From contig JAULSN010000002.1 of the NCBI GenBank assembly GCA_033439765.1, positions 4,402,001 through 4,466,000 on the forward strand: 64,000 bases of DNA, read 5' to 3'. The number at the start of each line of letters is the position of its first letter. Within the stretch, counting starts at the first letter, position 1. Below are positions 45,776 through 57,800 of the stretch, piece after piece. This DNA is from Lasiosphaeria ovina. Its lineage: Eukaryota; Ascomycota; Sordariomycetes; Sordariales; Lasiosphaeriaceae. A model generated the notes under the pieces. The model did no database searches and had not been told where the DNA came from. It worked only from the letters and a program-made list of their open reading frames with translations. Position numbers and translations under genes: made by a program.

Positions 45776-46226
45776 TCTCTCGCTGACAAAAAAACAGAGA
45801 AACGAGTGAGATGAATGAGGCGAAATCAATTAATGCAAGGTTTTCACGAGTTGAGCCGCGCGTGTTCCAGGTTCCCTCGTTCCAGGTTTCGTATCGTCGG
45901 AAAGGTCAGGTGCGGATTTCCATGGGACGTGCCTGTGCCGATGCGACAGCCCAAAGTTCAACTGTGCAGTCGCGTCGGTGTTTGGGGTACCAAAAGTGCC
46001 TATCGAAACCAGCCAATCAGCTTGCTGCGTTGCTGTGTTAAGCAACCCACCGCTGGACGAAAAAAAAATAGCCCCTGACGTCAACAACACAATCTTCTAT
46101 TTTTATTTTTATTTTTTTTACCTAGGTGACAAATTTCATTGAAATTTCTATAGTATAGTCTACCAAGCAGCCTCACCCGCCAAAAGCATGAATGTCTTTC
46201 TTTCGTCTTTCCTCCTTTCTGTCGGC
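45776..46226. other. Spacer between ORC4 start and thioesterase stop
   Basis: About 450 bp; both genes are on the minus strand. It is the presumed ORC4 promoter and 5' UTR. A TTTTTA-rich tract lies at about 46097-46120. Confidence 0.6.
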
Positions 46227-47212
46227 CTACAAATGACTCCGAAGTTGCTTGCCTGCCCCGACCCACACGCCTTCTCCCTCACCCAGCACCTTTCCTATTT
46301 CCTCTCGGTTAGCACCTGCTTTCCCTCTTCTCGGCCCCGCCTTCCTGGGGTTAAACCCCAGATGAAAAGAAACGAAGAAAACGGAAATGGGAGAGAAAAG
46401 GGGCCAAAACTACGGAGTATATCTCACCGTCCTTGTCCTCAATCGATCCCCGCACGGTAATCTTGCGGCCGTCTCGCTTGACCACGCGGCCGCGGACCAG
46501 CACGACCTGCGGCGTCTTGACGGCCTTGCGGAAGGTAGTGTTGAACAGGACCGTGTGCGCCCCGTGTTCTGTTTGCCCGGGGGAAAAAAGCCGCAGCGTG
46601 GTTGGTTTTGCTCGTCAGCCCATGCCGGCTCCTCCAATATTTTCGACGGAATGAAAACAAAATCCATTTGACTTTTGGAAAAGAAAAGGACTCACTGGTC
46701 TGGATATTAGCCGCCGTGCTCATGACCTCGTCCATCAGCACGACGAAGAGGCCGCCGTGCAGTGTGTTGGGGTAGCTGCACAGGTCCTCGCCGAGGTCGA
46801 GCAGCGCGTTGAAGAGCAGGAACGGGTTGCGCGCGTCCTCGCCGTCGGCCGGCCCGCCCCCCTGGAGCAGCGGCTTGCTGGCCGAGACCGCCTTTCCTTC
46901 CACTCTCTCTCCGTCGCCGCCCGCCCCAGACTGCTGCTGCTGTAGCCGCTGTACGAAACTGACGCACGCGCGCACCGTCGTGGCGCCGCTCATGACGCGG
47001 CGCACAAAGTTGTACTGTCCCGACGGCAGCGTGCGGCGGTCCGGCACGACCGTCTCCAGGATCATGGGGTCGCTCAGCAGCTCTGCGCACCACGGCATGG
47101 ACTTGAAGTGCGCCAGCGGGTCCTTGATGAACTGGCTATGGCCTGCGGGATTGGGAGCCGAGAGATTCGAGCGTGCCTCCTCGACGGCCTGCCTGACGCT
47201 GGCTGTTGCCAT
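46227..47212 (-). CDS. Hotdog-fold thioesterase (PaaI/4HBT superfamily)
   Basis: Minus-strand exons are 47212-46696, 46568-46428 and 46294-46227, giving 241 aa. The hotdog helix motif NTLHGGLFVVLMDEVM sits at about 149-164. Beta strands of the fold follow across the first intron (AANIQT-KHGAHTVLFNTTFRKAV...VVLVRGRVVKRDGRKI), and the last exon closes with GEGEGVWVGAG. In this superfamily the HGG loop and the Asp after it position an acyl-CoA thioester for hydrolysis. The substrate cannot be deduced. The N-terminal ~60 residues lie outside the core, with no clear targeting signal. If the second intron is retained, the frame continues about 24 codons to a stop at 46351-46353, giving a different C-terminus. 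Confidence 0.88.
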
Positions 47213-47934
47213 ACTGACAGCGAGCAGTTCGAAAAACAACGGTTCTTGTCAAAATATACTGGTGACGACGAACACGACGCGAAGGGAGCGAGATGGGCTG
47301 GAGAGCCAGAATGGAGATCCCGATGAATATCAACTGCCTCGATAAGGATTGACAAAACAGGTAACGGCTGCACCCGCCACAATAGAGGGGGAGAGGAAAA
47401 CTACCGACCTTTTTCTAGTAGGAGTACAGACACTAGAAGCTGCGTCCACGAAGCCGTCTGGTTCCTACCTCCAGCTGCTCGAGGGACGGCGTTGGCGGCC
47501 GTGTCGTTCCATTCCGACGCTAGGCTAGGACGGTACGCAGAGTTCCAAAGAAACCCGCGCCCGCCTGTGATCGGGGGGGAAGGGAATTACGATTCAGGAA
47601 GCCGGCTGCGTTTCTCAAGTCGCCGTCGCTTAGAGTGTAGCAGGCACTGACTCGAATCACCGTCAGGGGACGAGTCGCGGCCAAAGACTGATTCATCAAT
47701 TCAGAGCCTTGATAGCTCTCGTAGCAGCACAAGACGAATGCACTGAATATGTCCTTTAATTCTAGTCACACGCACTCTCTCTAGCAACCAGCCCCAAACG
47801 ATAAACAAAACAGAATGTCCTGTCCCTAGGCCAGAGTGTGTATAGTACGTAGCAACAAACCAAAAAAAATGCCAGCCAACGCCAGTCTTGCGATTGTGAG
47901 CCCTCCCTCCCCGGAAGAGAACAATAAAAGAAAT
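47213..47934. other. Intergenic, no gene seen
   Basis: 5' flank of the thioesterase gene and 3' flank of the carrier gene, both on the minus strand. No coding potential was recognised. Confidence 0.6.
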
Positions 47935-49207
47935 CTAAATGCCCAACACCGTCTTTAACCTCTCGTACGTATAAAAGCTCGCGGCCGCGAGGGGGAAAAC
48001 CTTGACATAGCCAATGGTCAGGCCGACAAAGAAGCCGCGGACGCCGCGCTCCCTCATGATCAGCTTGGCCGTCTCGCCGATGCGCAGCCGGTGGCCGTCG
48101 CCCACGGCGCCGCCGACCTGCATGCGCCGCCTGATGACCTCTAGCGGGTACGAGGCCGTCTGCGAGACAATGCCCGCGACGCCGCCCGCAAACAGCTCGG
48201 CCCAGTACCGGAGCGGTGCGGGCTTCCCAGGCGGCGCACTGTCCGGCCGGGGCAGCGTCGTCCATTGTGCCACCCCGGGGGTGCGGAGGAGGTCGCCGAC
48301 CGTGTCGTGCGTGAGGAACGACACGCCGGCGTAGGGGAGCATGCCGAGAAGAGTGGGCGTGAAGCCGCGGTAGAAGTTGACCAGCCCGGACCGGGGGGCC
48401 AGCGAGTTCACGGCAGTCGCTGCGGCCGCGCCTGGCGCGCCGGGCAGCTCTGGAACGAGCTGCTTGTGGTACATTCGCTCGCTGTAGATGCGCTTGCAGA
48501 TGGACCGCAGCGACGAGCGGCCGTCCTTTTTCGTCTCAAAGGCGAGCCGGACTCTGACGACCTCGAGCGGGTACGTGAAGAAGACGGAGGTCACGCCGGC
48601 CAGCGAGCCGCTGATGAGGCGCCGGAACGGCGTCTCCTTGTCCCTGCTGGGGATGATGACGGCTCGGATCTGCTCGTAGGCGAGGAACTTTATGGCGGCG
48701 TAGGGAAATATCCTCAGGAGGGTCGCCGAGTGGCCCCTAAACAGCCCCAACGGCCCGTCCTGGCGGTATATGTCGCGCATGGCCTGCGAAAAGCCCAGCC
48801 AAGAGCCCGTGTACTTTAGGAAGTGCGGGTTGTGAGACTGGAAGAGGATCTTGACTCGATCGAGAGGCGCGACGACCGTCTTGCCCTGTAGAGAGATAAC
48901 TGCGGTGTCAGCGACGGCGACGACTTCTCCAGCACGCGCCATGCCATGCCGGCGGGATTGGGCCGCTACGTACCGCACAGCCGGCCAGGCCTCCAGCGAC
49001 GCCCGACTTCCAGACATAGTCAAAGCTCCGCTTGTTCTGGTTTGTCTTCTCGCGGGTCACGGCGGCCTCGTCGTCGGTGGGGCAGATGGCCGGATCCCTC
49101 CGACTGCGGCTGCCGGGGGGGCCCTGGGGGTTCGGCGCATCATCTACCGCTCGTGATTGGTGTGGCGGGAGAGGCATGGAGGCATGGCTCATGGGCGCCG
49201 AGGGCAT
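47935..49207 (-). CDS. leu5: Mitochondrial carrier, LEU5 type (coenzyme A transport)
   Basis: Minus-strand exons are 49207-48974 and 48885-47935, giving 394 aa; the 88-bp intron is phase 0 (GVAGGLAGCA-GKTVVAPLDRVK). Three carrier repeats are visible, each with the P-x-[DE]-x-x-[RK] signature: APLDRVK, TYPLEVVR and SYPLEVIRRR. The segment FDYVWKSGVAGG...KILFQSHNPHFLKYTGS...GHSATLLRIFPYAAIKFLAYEQIR matches the yeast Leu5 / SLC25A16 group, which supplies CoA to the mitochondrial matrix. The 60-residue N-terminal extension is poorly conserved, and ATGs at 49192 and 49177 are alternative starts. A longer Pro/Ala linker lies between the second and third repeats. The gene is divergent from the METTL4-type gene. 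Confidence 0.9.
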
Positions 49208-49788
49208 TCCCACTCGCGCTTCGGTGCCGGTCGCGAGAGGGTTGTTCGGGTCGGGCAGCTGCTCCTGCTACTGGCGAAGCATCGCCGAGGCGCGGGGGCC
49301 GTAGAGACAGATTGGTTGTTGTCTGCTCTTGGTTCCTAACTGAGACAGTAAATTCCGGGTGGAAAATGCAGGACGAAAAGTCGGTAGGTAGGGAGGTAAT
49401 GCGAGGGAACACGGGAATGCAGGAAGCGCTCAAACAGGCCAAATTCCGCAGATGCGACACCAAAACGTCATTTCTTTAACTCCAATGCGGAGGAAAGTTT
49501 TTTTTGCAGGACACCCGTCTTCTCAAGCCGAGGATTGCCGATGAGGGTGCCTCTGGGGGGTCCAACTCAGTCATGCGCCGAAACGTCTGGCTCGCAGTGC
49601 GTCGGTTGGCCTAATTGGAAGCCCGCCAATCCTGACGGAAAGGGAAATTGGGAGCTAGGGTTAGGGATAGAAATGCTATGCCACGCATTTTCCCACCCGA
49701 ATGCGGAAACCGGTCACATTTCTAGCTCCGCTCGTCCGGGACCTCTACTCCGTCCCTTCACAATAATACATCATAACGGGCAGCAGAA
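49208..49788. promoter_or_regulatory. Divergent upstream region, LEU5 / METTL4-type gene
   Basis: These 581 bp separate the two start codons. It contains AGGGTTAGGG at about 49656-49665, a telobox-like element similar to two telomere repeats. Whether it is functional is unknown. Confidence 0.45.
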
Positions 49789-51231
49789 ATGGACGAGAAT
49801 CTCGTCAATTCACACAAACAAACTCTTACACGCCCGCCGCACTCATGCATTCTATTACAAAATGAAAGCAGGACCGCCGTGTTGCTGGACTTGCCGAGGT
49901 CAATTGAAGAGGCCCAGGTCCTGTCGAGCCGACTAACACCAACAGCAATGTCGGTAGCGAGACGAAGCGCAGCCGAAGAGGATATGGAGACGGCAGACGG
50001 GACGCACCGGAAGAAACTCCGGGCTCTAGTCTCGGTAGCGCCGCTGGCAGTTCCCTTCCCGACCCCAGAACCCAAGGTCAAGGACGGCGACGGTGACGGA
50101 TATGTTGCTGGGGGGCCAGCAACGGCAGGCCCTGCGGCGCAGAAACTCAAACTGGCTGAGCTCATGACGCTCGCTACAGTCGAGGCCGCGCTCGGGGACA
50201 TCGAGCGGTCGTCCCGTGACGGGCTGTGGTGCCTGCCGCGCTACTGTCACCCTCCCACCTCTTGCTCTTCGTCCCCTGCAAAGCAGCAGCAGCAGCAGCA
50301 GCAGCAGGATCCACCGATGTCCGGAGAACCGGGGTCAAAATCCAAGACCGCAGCAGCGCCCGCTGCATCGTCACGACCCGACACTGAAGAACTCACTCAC
50401 GGGTCCAGTCCCTGTGCTTCTGCTGCTAACAATACATCGCCCCAAGATAATGACAATGCCCCCACGCCCTACATCATACCCGAAGCAGCGCGGTATCTGC
50501 TCGGCAGCATCTCGCAGCAACGCGAGGCGTTCCTAGCCGCGGTGCCGCCCGCATCGCTAGACTTGATCGTGCTGGACCCGCCGTGGCCGAACCGCTCAGC
50601 CCAGCGGAAGCGCAAGCGCCGCGGCGGCGGCGGCGGTGACAGCGCCGCAGCGTACCAGACGGCCGGCGACGCGGCGGCGGTGCGCGAGCTGCTGTCTCTG
50701 GTGCCCGTGGCGTCGCGGCTCGCAGCCGACGGCCTAGTAGCGGTGTGGGTGACGAACTCGCCGTCGCGGTCGGCGGACCTGCTGGTCGGCCCGCGCGGCA
50801 TCTTCAGCCAGTGCTGGGACGTCGAGCTGGTGGGCGAGTGGATCTGGCTCAAGGTGACGAGCCGCGGCGAGCCCGTCGTGCCGCTCGCGTCCGCCTGGCG
50901 CAAGCCCTGGGAGCGCCTGCTCATTGCGCGAAAGCGCCGCACCACCGCCCCCGCCGCCGGCGGAGAGACCAGGCGGCGGGCGATACCCACAAAGGTGATT
51001 GTCACGGCGCCCGACGTGCATTCCAGGAAGCCCAACCTGCGACGCCTGTTTGAAGAGGAGCCTGGCTTGTTGCCTCCCGACGGAGAGTACTGTGCCATGG
51101 AGGTCTTTGCGCGCAACTTGACGGCGGGATGGTGGGCGTGGGGCGACCAGGTGCTTCTCTTCCAGCATCGGGACCATTGGGAGCCGGACAACGCGCCGCC
51201 TGTAGTAGAGCCCGGGGTCCAGGAGCCGTAA
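49789..51231 (+). CDS. MT-A70 family adenine methyltransferase, METTL4 type
   Basis: A single exon of 480 aa with ATG 49789 in good context (AGAAATGG). The catalytic motif DPPW occurs as LDLIVLDPPWPNRS (DPPW at about 263-266). The rest of the MT-A70 domain follows: LVAVWVTNSP, WDVELVGEWIWLKVTSRGEPV, RKPWERLLIARKR, SRKPNLRRLFEE and CAMEVFARNLTAGWWAWGDQVLLFQ, which fits METTL4 better than METTL3/14. METTL4-type enzymes use S-adenosylmethionine to methylate adenine N6; U2 snRNA and DNA have been proposed as substrates elsewhere, and the target here is unknown. The N-terminal 230 residues are variable and include an eight-Gln tract (about 166-173). A basic Gly insertion follows DPPW. Confidence 0.9.
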   Translation: MDENLVNSHKQTLTRPPHSCILLQNESRTAVLLDLPRSIEEAQVLSSRLTPTAMSVARRSAAEEDMETADGTHRKKLRALVSVAPLAVPFPTPEPKVKDGDGDGYVAGGPATAGPAAQKLKLAELMTLATVEAALGDIERSSRDGLWCLPRYCHPPTSCSSSPAKQQQQQQQQDPPMSGEPGSKSKTAAAPAASSRPDTEELTHGSSPCASAANNTSPQDNDNAPTPYIIPEAARYLLGSISQQREAFLAAVPPASLDLIVLDPPWPNRSAQRKRKRRGGGGGDSAAAYQTAGDAAAVRELLSLVPVASRLAADGLVAVWVTNSPSRSADLLVGPRGIFSQCWDVELVGEWIWLKVTSRGEPVVPLASAWRKPWERLLIARKRRTTAPAAGGETRRRAIPTKVIVTAPDVHSRKPNLRRLFEEEPGLLPPDGEYCAMEVFARNLTAGWWAWGDQVLLFQHRDHWEPDNAPPVVEPGVQEP

Positions 51232-51510
51232 GAAAGTCAATAATAAATATCTACACATGTACATACAAGGCTCGCTCCGTTTCGTGGCGACAGCCCCCCG
51301 CCCAAGTTCTTTGCCTCCTTCCTCACAGTGTTGTATTGTATTGTACAAAATGGATATGCGCCCCTCCTGAAGCGCATATATCGTACAGCCGCTTAGGGAG
51401 GTCTCTTCCTCCTTGCATGGCGATGCGGCCCATTTTCTCTATATCTTCTCGGAACGGTGTCTGGTTTACCGTTCCCGATTGGCTGCAACTTCCCTCTTTC
51501 ACCACGGTGC

Positions 51511-52404
51511 TCAGGGCAGCTTGACATTCTCCTCGACCTCGACCCACTTCTCGCCCTCGCCCTTCTCCGCATTGCCCGTCCACGACGGCTGGGACTTGCC
51601 GGCACCACGGCTGCTGCTGCCGCCGACAGCGCCATCGTCGCCAATGTCGCGGCCGCTGCCGCCCGCGAGGATCTCTCTGACCTGTTTCCTCAGCGCCTTG
51701 CGGTCTCGCGACGTCGGCTCCAGCTCTCGCAGCGGGATGTCGCCCTTGGCGCGGATGGTCCTCCGGCTGAGGTCGGACTCGCGGCCCTTCTCGATGCGGT
51801 TGAAGATCTCGTAGTCGAAGGCCTCGCGCTGGTCCTCGGCGGGCGGGTCGGGCCACACGAACGGGCTCACGAGCTCAGCGATCATCATCTTCTGCGACCG
51901 CGGCCGGTACCAGCGGCCGTCGCCGCCGTTGCGGCGGTCGGGCGCCGGCTGGTTGATGAAGGACCGCACCGCCTGCACCTTGACGCCGTACACGTGGAAC
52001 AGGTAGTCGCGCATGTCGAGCTTGTTGAACTTGAGCGGCACCACGAACGTGGCCATGTTGGGCGGCTGCCTGGGCTTGGGCCGGATGAAGGTGATGATGT
52101 GGTTCGGTCTGCGGGACGCAATTCGCAAGGCTTGTCAGATGATTTGTTTATACGATATGCAGCACATACACACACTCGCAGTTCTCTTTCCCCTCTCTCT
52201 CTTTTGCTCGGCCAACTCAATCTTCTTCCGTCATCTTCATTTTGTAACCAAAAAATGCACTGCGAGGCTGCGAGGCGCGAGGAACTAGAGGCTCTAGATA
52301 GACACACACAAAGTGGACGCGGCTCCTTACAGGTAAATCTTCTGCTGGCCCCTCGCGAAATTGCGCGCCAGGTGGGCCGACGCCTCAGATACGGTTGCTG
52401 CCAT
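51511..52404 (-). CDS. mrp20: Mitochondrial large-subunit ribosomal protein uL23m
   Basis: Minus-strand exons are 52404-52331 and 52108-51511, giving 223 aa. The 222-bp intron restores a continuous QQKIYL-PNHIITFIRPKPRQPPN. The segment MATFVVPLKFNKLDMRDYLFHVYGVKVQAVRSFINQ is the core of mitochondrial L23. In the ribosome this protein sits near the polypeptide exit. The C-terminal third is charged, with an RKALRKQVREILAG helix, and is fungal-specific in style. ATG 52404 is chosen because the in-frame upstream extension to 52626 has no protein-like features. The gene is convergent with the METTL4-type gene, 279 bp between stops. Confidence 0.9.
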
Positions 52405-52962
52405 TGTCGCCGAGTCTGGCTGTGTCGTGAGGGCGGCAGGCAATTCTCGAATTCGAATTGAACAGCTGGAGTGACAACCAGGCGGGCAGTTGCTCCAAAG
52501 CTTCTGATGCAAGATTCCCACTCTAAGATTTTCCGCGTCTGGAGTCGTCGCTGCCGGCCCGATGCCAAGTGGTCTTGGCACCGTGGTCAGCGAGATACAC
52601 TGTGCGAATTGCAGTGGACGGCTCAAGAGTTGGTTGCAGTGGCCCCACTAAATGGCCAGACCAATGACACTACACAGTAAGCTTCAGCTAGGCTCTGGTC
52701 TACTGTGTTGTGCCCTAGCTGCTGCCATCGCGAGTCATGATGAACGCGACCCGGGGAACTCCACAAAACAATGAATGTTGACCAGATTCAAAGGTCGAGT
52801 AGGCACCTACCTTACTTATCCGCTTTGCCCAGCTACGTACATTGCATCTCAAACATTCTCGTGTTCTCGTATTCCCATGTTTTCCCCTTTTTTTGTACGA
52901 AGCGCTCTAGCTAAAGCTCCCAGATTGCAATATGGAATTGCGCTCGCCTTTCTATACCTTTT
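52405..52962. other. Intergenic, no gene seen
   Basis: 5' flank of uL23m and 3' flank of the DJ-1/PfpI gene, both on the minus strand. Nothing was recognised. Confidence 0.55.
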
Positions 52963-54121
52963 CTAAACATCAAGACCGTCAACGACAATGCCCTTGGTCC
53001 AGGTGATCTGCATGATTCTGGCAACCTCGTTGGCAGTGTCCTCTGCAACCATAACGCTGACCAGATACAGAGCAGCATCCAGGCCAGCGGCCACTCCCCC
53101 AGCCGTGATCACACGAAGACCACCGAGCCGCATCGCGGCGCGGCGGGCAATTGATTCACGACGCGTGTTAGATCCCTTCCACGACATGGAGCCCTTTCTG
53201 CATCGGCAGTCAGCAAAGGTCCGGCCATTCACTGCTAGCACACGGCAAACAAAGAAAAAGGGGCTACAGATATCTGGAGGGCTTCGTTTGGACGCCATCA
53301 CAACAACGAGATAGCACTGTACTCACCGGGCATTTGAAGGACGGCGGCCGGCATCAGACTTGCGTCGGATGTACGGGTTCTCGTCCTCATCTCCAATGTC
53401 GAATCGCAGGTTGTTGACCACGTAGCGGGCGTCGTCGACGACGTCGGTGCGCTCAGAGAGGTCTCGGGTAGCCGCCTGGCTGCACACATTCTCGAACTTG
53501 GTAAGGTAGTCGGGATGGGTCGTGGCAGACAAGCCGGCGAGGATGCCCTTCTCCGCCAAGAAGAGGGAGCCAGTGCAGACAGACAAGATTGTGCGCTCAC
53601 GGCTGGGGTCCTGTTTCTGGATCTCGGAGAATGCGGCGATGAGGTCGAGGGGCTCGGCCTTGTCCTTAAGGACCTTGTCCGAGCTGCCACCGACGATGAT
53701 GAGGACGTCAAAGTCGGAGAGGCGCTCATGTGCCTCTTTCCAGGAGACCTGGGAGCCAATGATGACGCCCTGCTCCGAGAGGACCTTGGGCTCGCCGCCC
53801 GCGATGGTGACTTCAAAAGCCTTGGTAGCTGCCAGCCACGAACTGGTTAGCTAGATGCACTGCCCAGAGGTGACAGAAATAGAGGCCACCCCGACAGTGC
53901 GGCTCCTGGGCCTGCTGTGCCGTGGGGCATCTCCCCCGCACACATGTCGTAGCCCATGGAGAGACCAGACGGGCGGGTAACTTACAAGCATCATTGAAGT
54001 CGTGCTGCGCAGTGGTCAAGACCTCGAGGGGACCGGCAAAGTCCAAGAGGTTGAAGCCGGATTGCAGTGCGAACAGAACATCAATTGGCTCGTCCGACAC
54101 TGCGGACGTCTTGCTGGCCAT
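52963..54121 (-). CDS. DJ-1/PfpI (ThiJ) family protein
   Basis: Minus-strand exons are 54121-53986, 53828-53327 and 53197-52963, giving 290 aa; junction phases 1 and 2 match (NDA-STKAFEVTIAGG, PSNA-RKGSMSW). The fold's landmarks are present: the N-terminal strand DVLFALQSGFNLLDFAGPLEVL, FDVLIIVGGSS, and the nucleophile elbow ILSVCTGSLFLAEKG with Cys at about 130. RVITAGGVAAGLDAALYLV follows near the end. A charged insertion (about 178-240; DEDENPYIRRKSDAGRR...) separates the last two conserved blocks. Family members include glyoxalases, isonitrile-hydratase-like enzymes and stress proteins; the VCTG type resembles the isonitrile-hydratase-like group. The reaction cannot be deduced. Confidence 0.88.
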
Positions 54122-54853
54122 CTTGGGCAACAATTAGTCGATGGGATGGAGGGGTAGGATCGTACGATATTTTGCTTCTCAAAAAGCCGTGATGTTGCCG
54201 TGGTTTGTCCTGAATTGAGAGGTAAAACACAGAGGAAGAGGGATGAAGGACGAGGAAGCTTCGCAGTAGCTGTAGTTAGATAGCTGTTGATGACACGAAG
54301 CTCGACAACCTATTTGTGCAGTTGTGTGTGCTTGGGGAAAGGAGGGCCAGCTCAGTCACGAGAGGGCCTCGAAAGGAACAACCCCGCTGAGGAGGCACGG
54401 GACGAGGGTGTGCATACCCAATGCCCACACCTCAGCGCCCTGCCCTGCTTGTTCGCCGCGTCTCCGCTGCTAGGACCCACAGGTCCCCCAGTCCTACGCC
54501 ACTAGTCGCTCCCCACTTGACCCACGCTGTGCGTTGAAAACGCGGGGTTGCGTGCACAGACCAGCGCCAAGGACCTACTATAGTACGTATTCCGTCCGCA
54601 CTCCAGTCACCTTGCCGCTGCCGGGAGGACGCACTTAACCCCAAGCAAGCTTGTCGGGGTCGCATGCAAAGCCGCGAGAAAATCGCCGATTGCCAATCGG
54701 GCCAGCCGCGCCAACCCGCACCGCACACTGCTCCGGTCCGGAAATCGCACTGCTGCTAACAAACAAAAAGACGGACAACTCGGTGAGCTCTAGCTACTCG
54801 CTGCTCACGGCTTTTGCTCCGATGTGCCGCCCGCCGAGGTTGAGCCCGCCAGG
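54122..54853. promoter_or_regulatory. Divergent upstream region, DJ-1 / TSC1
   Basis: These 732 bp separate the start codons of the two genes. No specific element was recognised. Confidence 0.45.
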
Positions 54854-57800
54854 ATGACTTCGTCCGGGTACATTTTTAAATTTTTTTTCCCTTTTTCTTC
54901 AACCTTTTTTTGTTGTCTGCCTCCCCTTCGGCCACCGAAGCCGCGTCGTGCTAACCGCCCTTGTCATCGTGGCGCAGGTCTCTCAAGGATCTCGCCAAAG
55001 CCGTCAATGTCTTCCTGCAAGCCCCCAGCCTGCCGATCCCCGCCGAGCTCGATGCTGTGGTTCACAGCTACCTGACCAAGAAGGAAGGCGCCGACAGCAA
55101 CGACGGTGAGCGCCTGAACGATGAGCTGCTCTCCATCTACGAGAAGACCGTGGCCGACCATCCCAACAAGTACGCCCCCTTCCTTGCCGTCTTGCGGGTG
55201 CTTCGCCCGGCCTTTGCAACCCCCGCCAGGACCTTTGAGTGGTGGGACAGGCTTCTCGACCCTGTCCTCCAGTGGGTGAGCCAGGAAAAGGGCTTGGCGC
55301 GCGAGGTCCTGAACCACACGCTCGAAGTCTTGTCCATCGACGAAAGCTACGATGCCGAGACGTGGAACGTGGCCGGTTCCGTCTCGTTTACCGATCGGCT
55401 GCTGAAGAGATGGGTCGAGGCTTGCGAGAGCGAGCCGCAGGCGAGGTCGCCGTCTGACCTCAAGGAAAAGATGACCAGGGAGACCTTGATGGTCTTTGGC
55501 AAGAAAGATCCCAAGGTTAGTCAGTCAAGCGTTTTCGTCGGCTTCCGCAGCTAACCCGCCCTTGGCAAGGGATTCATGCTCTCTCTAAATAACCTCGTCG
55601 TCAAGAGAGATTCGCGCAACCTCGCCTTCAGCCTTCTTTGTAATTTCGTCTCGAGTCAGCCCCCCCATCTTCATCTCATCTTGCAAACCCCGCTGTTTGT
55701 CAACATACTGCAGTCACTGCAGAAAGACGACTCGACCGTGACCGTCAACCTGGCCTTGGTTGCTCTCATTATGCTGTTACCATTTATGCCCAGCTCCTTA
55801 GTCCCGCTTCTGCCAACTCTGTTTAACATCTACGCCAGGCTGTTGTTCTGGGACAGAGACACGTACTTTGCCCAAGAGCACACCGAGATTGGCGCCGAGC
55901 ACGGAGATTCTTGGGAGAAGTGTCTCCTAGATCCCGACTATGACGGGAGATCGATTTTCTATCTCTCGGGGTACTTCACCATTCTCTACGGCCTGTATCC
56001 AATCAACTTTGTCGACTACATCCGGAAGCCCCAGCGGTACTTGCGCCACGCTAACAACGCCGAGGATATCGACGTCCAGGCGACAGAAATCCGAGACCGG
56101 TCCGAGCGTTTCAGAAAGCACCATCTCCTACACCCCAACTTCTACAACCTCACCATTGAATCCGAAAAGTCGGACCTGAGTCGCTGGATCAAGAGCGAAG
56201 CTGACGAGGTCCTTGCGGATTGCATGGCACTGGCCCTACAGCCCGGGCCCGGGTCTGCCGACATTGGCAGCAGTGCGCCGCTCCCAGCGGTTGCTCTATT
56301 CAACCTCGACGTAGGCGACCGAGAGGGTGTGGATTCGGCTCTCTTGGGCAGCTCGGACGATGGGGCTGGTCCGCCGTACCAGGTCCACCCCACAGATACC
56401 TACACCGGCAGCCACACCGGCAGTCGGGCCACAAGCAAAATGGAACGGAGGGGCTCTGAATCGAGCCACCCTCCTTCGGGCCGCGAATCGCTAGATATGA
56501 AGACGCGAGACGTTGGGGGCGACAGCCCTACCCTGCCGCCGCATCTCATCCACACGCCCTCTCACACACAGCTTCAGGACATGATACGGTCCAACAAGGT
56601 TATCAAATCGAGTCTTAGCCAATCTCTAGCCAACGACAGCGTCATGTCACTAGCCCTAAGCCCCCAGGAATCAGTGGCCGAGAAGAGCCCATCGCGGCCT
56701 CCGTTGCCCTCGCAGCCTGCGCAGGCGCATAGTGGCCCGAGCGCCGAGTCGAGTGACCAGTCGTCTCTCTTTTACCACCAGCGTCTTTTGCTACTAAATG
56801 ATTTGCAGTACGAGAGATACATAAAGCAGCAGCACATGATCCACATGGGGGAGTTGCGCCGAAAGCAGGTGCGAGAAGCAGCCACCGAGGCCGAGACGCA
56901 GAATCTCGTCATGGCAAACCGAAGTCTGAGACAGCGGCTGGACGAGGCCAAGAGAGGAGAGGCGCAGGTCAAGAAGGAATTTGACCACCGTCGTAACATG
57001 ACGCAGAAGCGGGAGAGTGACTTAATGGCCAAGCTGCGAACCCTTCGCGAAGAGCAGAAGAAGTGGGGAAGCGAGGTGACAGAGCTCAAGAAAGAGCTGG
57101 ATGCGGCCCATGCAGAGTGTGAGAGTCTACGGCGGATTGTCAACGAGGCCGAGGAGAAGAGGCTCGCGTCAGAACAAAACCTCACGGCGTTTGAAATAAG
57201 CGCCGACGAAATTGAGGGCCTGAGGGCCGAGATCTCGCGCCTATCCGCTTCGGAACGTGCGTTCCAGGGAAAGGAACTAAAGGTTCGAAGCGCACTGCAG
57301 GAGGCCGAGGACGCAAAGGGCAGGGCGGAGCAATTGGCAATAGAGCTTGCGGCCCTCGAAGGTCAGCTGCAGCAATCGAGGGCCCGGTACGAGTCCCAGA
57401 TTGCCGATCTAAACACAAAGCTCGCCAAGACGCTCGACGACACGCAGCGCACACGGGCCAGCGAGGCATCGGCGCTCTTTGAAAGCGCTCTCGCTGCAAG
57501 CCGGGCAAAGCAGAGCGAACTTCAGAAGCAGTACAGTATGCTCATGCGCAAGTACACGGTCCTGCAGTCGTCGCTGCTGGACATGCAATGTGACGCCATG
57601 GAGAAGAAGGCAGCCGGCAACGATACCGACGGCGATGCCGACCTGGCGGCCATGGCGGCGAGCCCGCCAATTTCAATCCGAAACCGACCCCAGAGAGGCT
57701 TCTCGGACCCGGAAGCCTTCGACGGCATCTCGCACAACGCAACCCCGCCGCTGGATCCCGTGTCCAGCTCGGTCGGGGCCGGGCGGCCATCGACTCCGCT

